Source of the DNA: Falsihalocynthiibacter arcticus
GTDB taxonomy: Bacteria > Pseudomonadota > Alphaproteobacteria > Rhodobacterales > Rhodobacteraceae
Direction: 5' to 3'
Length of the DNA stretch: 64,000 nucleotides
Assembly (NCBI RefSeq): GCF_000812665.2
Contig: NZ_CP014327.1
Location: forward strand, 62,001-126,000
The notes beneath the pieces were generated by a model. The model worked only from the letters and a program-made list of their open reading frames with translations. It made no database searches and was not told the DNA's origin. This document shows positions 36,091 through 44,213 of the stretch, piece by piece (the first letter of the stretch is position 1; the number at the start of each line of letters is the position of its first letter). Both the position numbers and the translations under genes were made by a program.

Positions 36091-36951
36091 GTGCTCGATT
36101 CCAACCCGCACCGTTTTGAGGCCCTCCCCAATCGCCCCGGCGTTGGTTACAAACCCCAGCATTTTTCCGCGATCATGACCGATGCCTCCCCCGTGGAATG
36201 GCTCGAAATTCACGCAGAAAATTACATGGGTCAGGGCGGCCGCCCCATCGCCCAACTGCGTGCCCTCTCCGAAAAATTCCCAATATCTGTGCATGGTGTC
36301 GGCCTGTCGATCGGCGGCGAGAAGCCCCTTGATACAGACCACCTCGAACGCCTGCGTCATCTGGTTTCATGGCTTAACCCCGCCAGTTTTTCCGAACACC
36401 TTGCGTGGTCCACTCATGATGTTGGCTTCATGAACGACCTTTTGCCTCTGCCCTATACTCAAGAAACGCTTTCGCGGATTTGCGAACATATCGATCAAGT
36501 TCAATCCACCGTACGCCACCGTATGCTGCTGGAAAACCCCTCCAATTACCTTACCTTCGCCGAAAGCCAAATCCCCGAAGCCGAATTCCTCGCCGAGATC
36601 GCTCAACGTACAGGTTGCGGCCTATTATTCGATGTGAACAACGTGTTTATTTCCGCCACCAACCAAAAAACCGACCCATATTCCTACATCGACGCCTTCC
36701 CCCTTGATCTGGTTGGGGAAATCCACTTGGCGGGTTTTGAGGAGGACAGTGACGACGATGGCGACCTGCTTCTGATCGACAGTCATGGCCGTGAAGTCGC
36801 CGAACCCGTATGGGAAATGTACGCCTATACCTTGCTCAGAGGCGGTGCCAAACCCAGCCTCATCGAGTGGGACAATGATGTCCCCGATTGGCCCACCCTC
36901 GCCGCCGAAGCCCAACGGGTCGCGACGGTTCTTGACACGGTGCTAGTGTGA
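36091..36951 (+). CDS. bufB: MNIO-family (DUF692) RiPP-modifying oxidase
   Basis: GTG 36091 follows GGAGG by 5 bp. The 286-residue TIM-barrel protein has the DUF692 metal-site segments: GVGYKPQHF, EWLEIHAENYM, SVHGVGLSIGG, SEHLAWS, LLENPSNYL, FDVNNVFIS, GEIHLAGF and DSHGREV, which supply the His, Asp and Glu ligands of a di- or tri-iron centre. MNIOs install thiooxazole groups on Cys of the precursor. Its stop TGA overlaps the next ATG (TGATG). Confidence 0.93.
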   Translation: MLDSNPHRFEALPNRPGVGYKPQHFSAIMTDASPVEWLEIHAENYMGQGGRPIAQLRALSEKFPISVHGVGLSIGGEKPLDTDHLERLRHLVSWLNPASFSEHLAWSTHDVGFMNDLLPLPYTQETLSRICEHIDQVQSTVRHRMLLENPSNYLTFAESQIPEAEFLAEIAQRTGCGLLFDVNNVFISATNQKTDPYSYIDAFPLDLVGEIHLAGFEEDSDDDGDLLLIDSHGREVAEPVWEMYAYTLLRGGAKPSLIEWDNDVPDWPTLAAEAQRVATVLDTVLV

Positions 36952-37702
36952 TGGAGACCGTTTCGCAGACCCAGTTCATTCATGCCCTGCTCGACCCGGA
37001 CACGCCCCCCCGACGGGCCTTATCGGCCCCGATGGCTCTCCCGCCGGCAAACGTTTCTCGGTCTATCGCAACAATGTCGCGGTCTCCCTCACCGAATCTT
37101 TAGGCCAAGCCTTTCCAGTCCTCTGTCGCATTGTCGGCCAAGAGTTTTTCGACGCCGTCGCTGGGGTTTACTTGCGCGCCCACCCGCCACGCTCCCCGCT
37201 CATGATGTTCTATGGCGCTGAAATGCCTGCCTTTCTAGCCAAATTCGAACCCGTCGCGCACCTGCCCTATCTGCCCGATGTTGCACGTCTTGAACTGGCT
37301 CTTCGCGCCTCATATCACGCAGCGGACGCCCCTCCCATCGCGGCTGAGACCCTGCAATCCATCTCCCCCGACGCCCTTATGGCGGCGCGTCTCACCCTCG
37401 CACCCGCCGTGAAAATCCTGCGCTCGCCTTGGCCACTTCATGCGATTTATCTGGTGAACACGCGCCCCGATGCACCCGCGGTCACCCCCAGCGCGCAGGA
37501 TGTTTTGCTCACCCGTCCGGACTTTGACCCCGAAGTGACTCTCCTACCAGCTGGCGGGGCGGATTTCATCGAAACCCTCGGCAAAAACATGAGCTTCGGG
37601 GCTGCCTTTGAGGCGGCCAGCACAATACCCGAATTCGATCTCACAACGGTCCTCGGCGCCCTTCTTGCCGGCGGGGCCATCACCCATATTGACCTGATTT
37701 AG
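36951..37702 (+). pseudogene. bufC: DUF2063 partner protein of the MNIO (BufC/HvfC-like), frame broken at C7
   Basis: METVSQTQFIHALLDPDTPP starts at ATG 36951 overlapping the bufB stop. After C7 at 37005-37011 the frame leaves the homologous one, which continues as TGLIGPDGSPAGKRFSVYRN, AFPVLCRIVGQEFFDAVAG and LPDVARLELALRASYHA. One extra C (C8) restores a 250-residue DUF2063 protein, the RRE-like partner that presents the precursor to the oxidase. Other genes here have the same one-base deficit in homopolymers, so an assembly error is likely; if real, the bufferin could not be matured normally. Confidence 0.82.
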
Positions 37703-37710
37703 GATATTTT

Positions 37711-38274
37711 ATGCACGCGCTCCTCACATTATATGACTTCGCAGTTCGTCTCCTGACCAAATTTGCGGGCACATGGCTCCTCCCGACCCTTGCGCGTTTT
37801 ACCTTTGCGGCGACCTTGCTGGTTTACTACTGGAACTCGGCCCTTACAAAACTCGGCGACGGGGTTTTTGGATTTTTGTCGCCTTCCGCTGGGGCCTACG
37901 CCCAGATTTTCCCCAAGGCCGCCGAGGCTGTTAGCTATGATACAAGCCAACTCGGGTGGTTTTACTGGGCGGTTGCGGTTGCGGGGATGTGGGCGGAATT
38001 CATCCTTCCCGCACTCATCGTTCTGGGGCTTTTCACACGGCTTGGGGCAATTGGCATGATCGGATTTATCTTTGTCCAGAGCCTTACCGATCTCTACGGA
38101 CACGGCGGAATCAACCAGCCCGGAACCCTCGGCGCTTGGTTTGATGGCGCTCCAGACAGCGGGATCCTTGATCAGCGCCTCTTTTGGATCACAGTTCTTG
38201 TTGTGCTCGTCATTAAGGGCGCTGGCCCCCTCTCGGTTGACCGCATTCTCCTAGGTCGCCGTCCCCAAGCCTAA
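37711..38274 (+). CDS. bufD: DoxX-family membrane protein (BufD-like)
   Basis: The 187-residue protein has four transmembrane helices of the DoxX fold (ARFTFAATLLVYYWNSALTK, WAVAVAGMWAEFILPALIVL, GAIGMIGFIFVQSLTDLYG, ITVLVVLVIKG). DoxX proteins are the usual last member of bufferin and related MNIO operons. It begins 8 bp after bufC, so the four genes are one operon. The role may be export-linked or redox; it is not settled. Confidence 0.88.
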   Translation: MHALLTLYDFAVRLLTKFAGTWLLPTLARFTFAATLLVYYWNSALTKLGDGVFGFLSPSAGAYAQIFPKAAEAVSYDTSQLGWFYWAVAVAGMWAEFILPALIVLGLFTRLGAIGMIGFIFVQSLTDLYGHGGINQPGTLGAWFDGAPDSGILDQRLFWITVLVVLVIKGAGPLSVDRILLGRRPQA

Positions 38275-38298
38275 ACTCTAAGGACAAACCAGCCTGCA

Positions 38299-38324
38299 AG
38301 CCTCACCTTAGGGTGGGGCTATTT
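38299..38324 (+). terminator. Hairpin terminator behind the bufferin operon
   Basis: AGCCTCACC and GGTGGGGCT form a 9-bp stem with one T-G pair and loop TTAG, followed by ATTT. It converges with the ArsC/Spx-like gene, whose stop lies in it. Confidence 0.6.
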
Positions 38325-38651
38325 ACTTTGCATTAACTCCGCTTGCACGTCTTTACCCCATCCTAAAAACAAACGCTCATCCAGTTGTATCACAGGGCGT
38401 TTCATCAAAGTCGGATGCGCGGCCAAAAGGGTCAGCGGGTTCCCTTCGCGTGATTCGGGAGAAAGTGCGCGCCATGTGGTTGACCGGCGGTTCAAAATAT
38501 CCTCGCCAAATGCCGCATAAAATCGGGCCAAATCAACGGGTGCCACTCCATCATCCCGCACATCTACCCGCTCAAGAGCGCCAAATTCAGCTTCCAATTC
38601 CTTCACAGCCTTGCGACATGTATCGCAATTCTTCAAAGTCCAAATTTTCAT
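38319..38651 (-). CDS. ArsC/Spx-family (YffB-like) thioredoxin-fold protein
   Basis: The 110-residue protein has a thioredoxin fold with Cys9-Asp-Thr-Cys12 in LKNCDTCRKAVKELE, then the Spx/ArsC C-terminal pattern NPLTLLAAHPTLMKRPVIQL. The second Cys and missing arsenate-binding Arg triad point to the YffB/Spx branch, a glutathione-linked reductase of unknown substrate, rather than true arsenate reductase. It converges on the bufferin operon. Confidence 0.88.
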   Translation of the reverse strand: MKIWTLKNCDTCRKAVKELEAEFGALERVDVRDDGVAPVDLARFYAAFGEDILNRRSTTWRALSPESREGNPLTLLAAHPTLMKRPVIQLDERLFLGWGKDVQAELMQSK

Positions 38652-38871
38652 CTCAGCCCTCGATTTTTCCGATTTTCACTGTGTTTCCCGACAATTTCGC
38701 GCCCAACTTCCGAAACTTCTTGCCTTTTATGAGAATTCAGCTAACGATTTTGACGTGTTAACAGATTTTTGGAAGACCCGCATCCCTCGGGATGCACACC
38801 TCCGTAAAATACCTGTCGACACAGCCCGCCGCAATTCCGCGATTGGGTAAGATTGATTAGGGAGAAAACGG

Positions 38872-39081
38872 ATGGCTACCGGCACCGTTAAGTGGTTCAA
38901 TACAACTAAAGGCTTCGGCTTTATCGCACCAGACGCAGGCGGATCGGACATTTTTGTTCACATCTCGGCTGTTGAACAAGCTGGTCTGACTGGTCTAGCA
39001 GACAACCAAAAAGTGGAATACGAATTGGTCGCCGGTCGCGACGGACGTGAATCCGCAGGCAACATCAAGACTGTTGGCTAA
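38872..39081 (+). CDS. Cold-shock protein CspA-like (first copy)
   Basis: The 69-residue single cold-shock domain has RNP1 KGFGFIAP and RNP2 DIFVHIS. It binds RNA or single-stranded DNA as a chaperone. GGGAGAAAACGG precedes the ATG. The long 220-bp leader back to the divergent YffB gene is in keeping with leader-controlled cold-shock genes. A near-copy lies 250 bp downstream. Confidence 0.95.
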   Translation: MATGTVKWFNTTKGFGFIAPDAGGSDIFVHISAVEQAGLTGLADNQKVEYELVAGRDGRESAGNIKTVG

Positions 39082-39099
39082 ACCTTTCTAAAAGATTAC

Positions 39100-39132
39100 A
39101 CGGCCCGTTCTTTTTCGGGCCGTTTCAATCTT
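39100..39132 (+). terminator. Rho-independent terminator behind first csp
   Basis: ACGGCCCG and CGGGCCGT form a perfect 8-bp stem with loop TTCTTTTT, followed by TTTC and later T6. Confidence 0.88.
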
Positions 39133-39331
39133 TTTTGGTAAAAAACGGATGCTAACTCAAAGATTTCAAAGGAATCCCTTGCGATTTCCCACATTATCCG
39201 TCATACGGGTGATGTGACGACAGACTCTATTCTTCCGCCTATCTCCTTCTGAGCAGCCGGTTCGATTTATAACAAGGGCTGATCACCAAACCGCCGCATG
39301 TTGTGGGCGGCCAAAATAGGAGACTACGGAA

Positions 39332-39541
39332 ATGGCTACTGGCACCGTAAAATGGTTTAATTCTACTAAAGGCTTCGGCTTTGTTGCACCTGACGCTGGC
39401 GGATCCGATGTATTTGTACACATCTCTGCTGTTGAACGTGCGGGCCTCACAGGTCTTGCCGACAACCAAAAAGTTACCTACGACCTTCAAGAAGGCCGTG
39501 ACGGTCGCGCTTCTGCTGATAACTTGGCACTGGTTGACTAA
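39332..39541 (+). CDS. Cold-shock protein CspA-like (second copy)
   Basis: This 69-residue cold-shock protein is about 80% identical to the one at 38872 (KGFGFVAP and DVFVHIS). The first 45 residues are almost the same and the last 20 diverge. TAGGAGACTACGGAA precedes the ATG. A hairpin CCGCC-N9-GGCGG lies just upstream of the ribosome binding site (39291-39309). The two genes are a tandem duplication with separate terminators. Confidence 0.95.
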   Translation: MATGTVKWFNSTKGFGFVAPDAGGSDVFVHISAVERAGLTGLADNQKVTYDLQEGRDGRASADNLALVD

Positions 39542-39572
39542 ATTCTTCTTGGCTCACGCCATGATGAAAATG

Positions 39573-39610
39573 AACACTCTGCGAATTTCGCAGGGTGTTT
39601 TTTTTTTGCG
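39573..39610 (+). terminator. Rho-independent terminator behind second csp
   Basis: AACACTCTGCGAA and TTCGCAGGGTGTT form a 13-bp stem with one T-G pair, followed by ten T. Confidence 0.95.
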
Positions 39611-39653
39611 CATTTGATACTCTGTGGGAAATACAACATCCTTAGAGGCACTC

Positions 39654-40286
39654 ATGACCACACTTCTTACTTTTGGCGACAGCAACACCTATGGCGCCGC
39701 CCCGCTTTATGCCGATGGTATCCGTGAACGATATGATGCGGCAACCCGCTGGCCAACCCGCGTGGCCGCCTCCCTTGGTTGGGATTTGATCGAAGCGGGC
39801 CTCCCGGGACGTACCGCCGCCACCCCCGATCCAACCGATATGGGCGACCATATGGACGGACGCCTCGGCCTCGCCATCGCGCTCCAAAGCTGTGGACCGA
39901 TTGACTACATGACGTTGATGCTCGGCACCAATGACGTCAAAACACACCTTGCCCTCTCCGCCACAGAAATCGCTGCCCACATTGAAGGCTTGGTCGCCAC
40001 CGCCCTCTCCGACGAGATGCAAACCCGCCACAACGGCTTCAAACTCCTCCTCATCGCCCCGCCCCCCGTGCGCGAAATTGGCTTCCTCACCGAGAAATTC
40101 GCAAACGGCGAAACCGCCTCCAACGCCCTCCCCGCCCTGCTCAAAGACATCGCCACCCGCCACGGCACAGCCTACCTAAACGCAGGCGACTACATTGAAG
40201 TTAGTGAAATGGATGGCGTCCACTACGGGCCTGAAATGCATGCTAAATTGGCGGTGGCCGTGACGGTTTCTCTCGCAAAATTCTAG
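39654..40286 (+). CDS. SGNH/GDSL-type esterase (arylesterase-like)
   Basis: ATG 39654 (MTTLLTFGDSNTYG) follows TTAGAGG. The 210-residue protein has SGNH block I with nucleophile Ser10 (GDSN), block III GTND (LMLGTNDVKTH) and block V DGVHY with catalytic Asp and His. These enzymes hydrolyse small esters or acetylated sugars. No signal peptide, so cytosolic. The upstream frame extension to 39624 lies in the csp terminator and is not used. Confidence 0.9.
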   Translation: MTTLLTFGDSNTYGAAPLYADGIRERYDAATRWPTRVAASLGWDLIEAGLPGRTAATPDPTDMGDHMDGRLGLAIALQSCGPIDYMTLMLGTNDVKTHLALSATEIAAHIEGLVATALSDEMQTRHNGFKLLLIAPPPVREIGFLTEKFANGETASNALPALLKDIATRHGTAYLNAGDYIEVSEMDGVHYGPEMHAKLAVAVTVSLAKF

Positions 40287-40320
40287 CCAAACCACTTGCA
40301 AAAATTGCAGTTATTTACCG

Positions 40321-40902
40321 TTAAGTTTTTAGTTTTTTTCGGCTAAGGGTTAGTTTCGCGCCATAATCTTGTAGTAATGTCATCAATTTCTCAATAAGCG
40401 TCGTAAAATTGGCTTCTTGTTTTTCAACATTCAGCAGTACTGAATTGAAACTGTCTTCGTATTGCCTCAATCGATGCCTAAATTCCGGATTGGTCTCACT
40501 ATCGAACCTCAATACTGCTCCACCATTTTCAGTTATTTTAAGATTTTTCATAACTAAAATATCGGCTCTTTGCTCGGTCAAATCGGTAAGGCCAATCAAA
40601 ACTCCCTGATAAAGCAAATCAACGCCAGTAACTTTGTTGTAAAAATCAAGCTTCCCACATCTGAGCGCGGCACCCTTTTCCTCTGTCGAAAAATTAATTT
40701 CTTTTGGAGCGAAAGCCGCCGGATCAAAACCATAGAATAATTCCACGCGTTTTTGATCAGCATCCAATACCTGAAACTCCAAGTTTTTTTTTCATAAGCC
40801 CTATTCAAAACTAGATGTAAAACATCTAACTGCTGGACAACCTCTTGAAGCTTAACCAAGAGAGAAGCGTACTGATCGAAATCAGCCTGACGTTTTCTCT
40901 TA
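40321..40902 (-). pseudogene. C-terminal part of a membrane-anchored coiled-coil protein, split by IS630
   Basis: Two frames join into one: RKRQADFDQYASLLVKLQEV, VVQQLDVLHLVLNRAYEKK, then EFQVLDADQKRVELFYGFDP to the end TLSRKKLKT. The switch is in T9 on the plus strand (40784-40792); ten would fuse them. The N-terminal side is cut by the IS630 copy at 40905. The likely missing N-terminus is the membrane segment at 42022-42237. The visible part is helical and then mixed alpha/beta; no family recognised. AT-richer than surrounding genes, suggesting acquisition by transfer. Confidence 0.65.
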
Positions 40903-40904
40903 TA

Positions 40905-42021
40905 CTCGGGTTTTTTGAACACCCGACTTTTGCATTGGTGGACTGAGCGAATGAGTTTCAGGTGTCTTTATGATCCGCCCTAATTTTCTTACCACTGCAG
41001 ACCGCCTTGAGCTTTTATCCTGCGTGAAGCGCCAGCGTGAGGATTACGGGGTTGCGCGGCGGGCGAATGCGCTTTCGCTGCTGAATGATGGGATGTCATG
41101 TGCCCAAATCGTAAAGGTTCTGTTTCTGGACGACGACACGGTGCGCAGCTGGCACAAGCAATATTTGGCTGAGGACTGGGAGGCCGTCGCCTACGATGGG
41201 TGGAAAGGCGGGCAGTCACGGATGACGATTGCTCATGAGGCGGATTTGAGCGAATGGCTTGAGGAACGGTTCTGCCGTTCAACGGCGCAGATCAGAGCCT
41301 ATATGGGTGCAAAATTCAACATCCACTATCTCATTCTGGCTGCATCAAGCTTCTGGCCCGTCTGGGGTTCGAGTATCGCAAACCAAAGGCGCTGCCCCGT
41401 GTGGCTGACGTTGAAAAGCAGGCCGCATTCATCGCATTTCATACGAACCTACTGAATAACTTGCCTGCCGACGAGGCCGTCGACTTCTCGGATGCAGTTC
41501 ATCCGGAATATCAAAGCAAACCCAGCCATGGTTGGGCTCGCAAAGGGTCAAATCCCGCCATCCAAACGACATCTGGGCGCGTGAACATTCACGGCGCTCT
41601 GAACCTGGAAACCTTTGACGCGCCCTTCGTTGAACCAACCACCGTCGATGGGGTCAGCTCCGTTCAGCTTCTCGCCAAAATTGAGGCCAGAAACCCTGAC
41701 AAACGTATCATTCACGTCATTTGGGACAATGCCCCATACCACAAAGGCCCCAATGTCAGAGCGTTCCTGTCGCGCAAAAACTGTCGCATTCACCTGATCC
41801 AACTACCGCCCTATTGCCCTCATCTCAATCCCATTGAGAGGCTCTGGGCCGTCATGCACAGCCACGTCACCCATAATCGGCACTATCCAACGCAAAAACA
41901 CTTCGCCAACCCAATCTTGAACTTTATGCGAGAGGTCGTCCCAAAAAAGTGGCGCAACTTTCGAGATCAAGTAACTGATAACTTCCGCATCATCTCACAT
42001 CGCAACGTTCGGATTGTGCAG
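40905..42021 (+). mobile_element. IS630-family element, type 1, copy 2
   Basis: Nearly identical to 16170-17287 in reverse orientation. The left end is CTCGGGTTTTTTGAACACCC after TATA (40901-40904), the right end GGATTGTGCAG before TA (42022-42023). It has split a membrane-protein gene next to thyX. A one-base deletion inactivates its transposase. Confidence 0.88.
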
Positions 42022-42024
42022 TAG
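40970..42024 (+). pseudogene. IS630-family transposase, type 1, frameshifted copy
   Basis: Compared with the intact copy at 16149-17222, one T is missing at about 41329 (ACTATCTCATT instead of ACTATTCTCATT). The N-terminal DNA-binding half and the DDE half therefore lie in different frames. Elsewhere only a few substitutions occur (AQIAKV to AQIVKV). The C-terminus ends in CAG-TAG, where the stop uses the flanking TA duplication. Both catalytic motifs (DNAPYHKGP and PHLNPIERLW) remain. Confidence 0.9.
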
Positions 42025-42237
42025 CCGCAGTATATCTTCAAAGTAAAGCTGCACCAAAAACGAAAGCGCTGCGCCGACCAAAACGCCGAAGGAGCTCAGA
42101 AGAAAAGCATTTCCAGCGATCAAGAAATGAATTTCGGCACTCAGCCAAATCGCAATTGCTGCCCCAAAGATTAAACCAAGGAACAGGCCAATCGCGAATA
42201 GGCCGACGAAGAAATGCCTCAACCAATCACCCTTCAA
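42022..42237 (-). pseudogene. N-terminal membrane segment of the IS630-split gene
   Basis: The frame (TTG 42237 or a nearby start overlapping the thyX end) encodes two transmembrane helices (FVGLFAIGLFLGLIFGAAIA and FLLSSFGVLVGAALSFLVQL), then YFEDILRLL before entering the IS. The most likely continuation beyond the IS is the coiled-coil fragment at 40321-40902. A single-TA excision model leaves the two frames off by one base, so a further small indel is needed; the link is an inference from orientation and position. Confidence 0.55.
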
Positions 42238-43135
42238 TCATATCCACGAATTCCCGCCATTCCCGCGCCGCCATACCGGAGTTTTCCTGCGTCACCTCTT
42301 CGCCCTTCAAACGGCGACGGATCACATCCAAGGCTTGCGCAGACAGGTTCGCGCCGCCCATCCGGTAATCCTCAAACGCCCCAAAGGCCGCCGGAACCCA
42401 ATCCGCCACAACCTTCGCAATCGCATCCGCATAAACACGGATTTCATATTGCGCATGGCTATCCGCCCGCAACCGCAGGAAGTGGAACAAGTTGTGCAGG
42501 TCCACTTTCCAATACCATTGTGTATAGATATTGCTCGGCAGGTTCATCCGCGCCAATTCCCGCGCCAACCCTTGCTGCCCTTCATCCGACATCATCGCTT
42601 CGTAGTTGTCATAGGCGCGATTGGCATCCGACTTCAAGATTTCCAAAACCCGCGCCGCTTCGTCGCCCGTCAAGGTCTCGCCACGTCCTTGATTGTTGAT
42701 CACCGACTGCGCCGCCAAATGCTCGGGCGCTGGAATATAAAACTCGCGGTCCAAAATCGAATACCGCGCCGAATATTCATTCACATTCGCCGTGCGATGC
42801 CGAATCCATTGCCGCGCCACAAAAACCGGCAGTTTCACATGCAGCTTCACTTCGCACATCTCAAACGGCGTCGAGTGCCAATGGCGCATCAAATACCGGA
42901 TTAACCCCTTGTCATTCTGAACCGATTTTGTGCCCTTGCCATAGGAAACCCGCGCCGCCTGACAGATCGCCGCGTCGTCGCCCATATAGTCGACAACCCG
43001 AACAAACCCGTGATCCAACACCTCCTGCGCGGTATAAAGATGCTTTTCCATCCCCGGCGCAACGGCGCGCAACGTGGGTTGCGGGGAGGCGCGAAGGGCT
43101 TCAATTTCGGCAAGCTGCTCTGGGCTTAGGGGCAT
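42227..43135 (-). CDS. thyX: FAD-dependent thymidylate synthase
   Basis: ATG 43135 ([16 protein letters not shown]) gives 302 residues; an open extension to 43330 is not protein-like. The ThyX signature [15 protein letters not shown] is complete, with FAD- and dUMP-binding residues. ThyX methylates dUMP using methylenetetrahydrofolate and NADPH via FAD, replacing ThyA. The 3' end overlaps the start of a split membrane gene. Confidence 0.96.
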   Translation of the reverse strand: MPLSPEQLAEIEALRASPQPTLRAVAPGMEKHLYTAQEVLDHGFVRVVDYMGDDAAICQAARVSYGKGTKSVQNDKGLIRYLMRHWHSTPFEMCEVKLHVKLPVFVARQWIRHRTANVNEYSARYSILDREFYIPAPEHLAAQSVINNQGRGETLTGDEAARVLEILKSDANRAYDNYEAMMSDEGQQGLARELARMNLPSNIYTQWYWKVDLHNLFHFLRLRADSHAQYEIRVYADAIAKVVADWVPAAFGAFEDYRMGGANLSAQALDVIRRRLKGEEVTQENSGMAAREWREFVDMIEG

Positions 43136-43359
43136 GGCTGGTCCTCGTTCGGATGTGCGTTTGTGGGGATGCGACTCGTTTCCAACCCTATATATACGAA
43201 TCCATACGACCTTGGCCACAAAATGAGGGGTAATTTCCTCAGTGATCTTGAAAAACAACACATGCTGAAAAACCGACCCTAACGCCTCTCCATCATTGAC
43301 TTTCACACGCTTTGCGGGGACTTTTAACAAAAATTGAGACGAAAGCAGTGGTCCAACTT

Positions 43360-44207
43360 ATGTATAAATTCCTATTGTTCTGTTCCGCCCTGACACTGTC
43401 AGCCTGTGCAACCGGCACCCCCCCTTTGGCGGCGCCGGCTCGGACGAAGAAACGGGCGGCTCTGTTGCCACGACCGATAACTATATCGGCGACGACGATG
43501 ATATGAACAATCTGGTCTACGATGCTGCCAATGACCAACTCGTTATCAACAACTTGCCGTTCGATGGCGATGCTGGACGCTATGTAAATACTGGCATCAA
43601 GGCCCTTCCAGAGTTCCAAGTCTACGCGAGCCAGCAAGTTGGCGAGAAAGGCCACGTTCAGTATTACGCCGTCTATAGCCAATCCGCCTATAGCCGCGCT
43701 GGTGCCGCAGGCAGTGGCAACCACATCAATGGAGAAGGCGGCGGCATTTACGCTGACTTCGGCCACGGTGGCGCCATGATTGGCCGCGCTTCGAACAATG
43801 TTACCCGCCCCACAGGTGAATTGCGCTATGATGGCAATTATGCTGGCATTCTCGTGCACGATGATGCCACATCCCCCGCCGAAGCGATCACTCTTTCGAG
43901 CGGAGAGGTCTTGGTTTACGTCGATCCTAACGATTTTGACCTAACCGGCGCCATCCACGGCTTTATTACTGAACGCTTCGAATACGACACAAACGGCACA
44001 CGCATCGGGGCACTTGAGGCCCTTGTACTAGATGAAACTTCTGCTTTTACGGACAGTGGCATCATCGAAGGGACCGCACATTCGGGTGATAGGACCGGCA
44101 CCTATTCGGCAGTTTTCTCAGGCCCCAACAGCGAAGAAGTGGTTGGCGCGGTGCGCATAGCTGATCCAACGGTCCAAGAAACGGGCGTCTTTATCGCTGC
44201 GGACTAG
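43360..44207 (+). pseudogene. TbpB-like surface lipoprotein (predicted Slam substrate), frame broken at C7
   Basis: MYKFLLFCSALTLSAC is a lipoprotein signal with lipobox LSAC. After GTPP the frame leaves the homologous one at C7 (43418-43424); C8 gives FGGAGSDEETGGSVATTDNY and then a 282-residue protein. The second half is a TbpB-type beta-barrel: GGIYADFGHGGAMIGR, SGIIEGTAHSGDRTGTYSAV, FSGPNSEEVVGAVRI. Such barrels are recognised by Slam exporters, and a Slam gene follows after 6 bp. Ligand unknown (TbpB-like proteins bind iron- or haem-containing host proteins, or other ligands). A poly-C switch is possible, but the same deficit in unrelated genes favours an assembly error. Confidence 0.78.
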
Positions 44208-44213
44208 CGGCCA

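Noticed and set aside
37005-37011. bufC poly-C tract as a dedicated phase-variation switch
   Set aside because: The same one-base deficit is found in unrelated genes, including lolC, so a technical cause is more economical. Only the lipoprotein tract is left open as a possible switch.
43136-43330. N-terminal extension of ThyX
   Set aside because: The extension lacks ThyX-like sequence and lies in the AT-rich spacer; Met at 43135 gives the normal family length.
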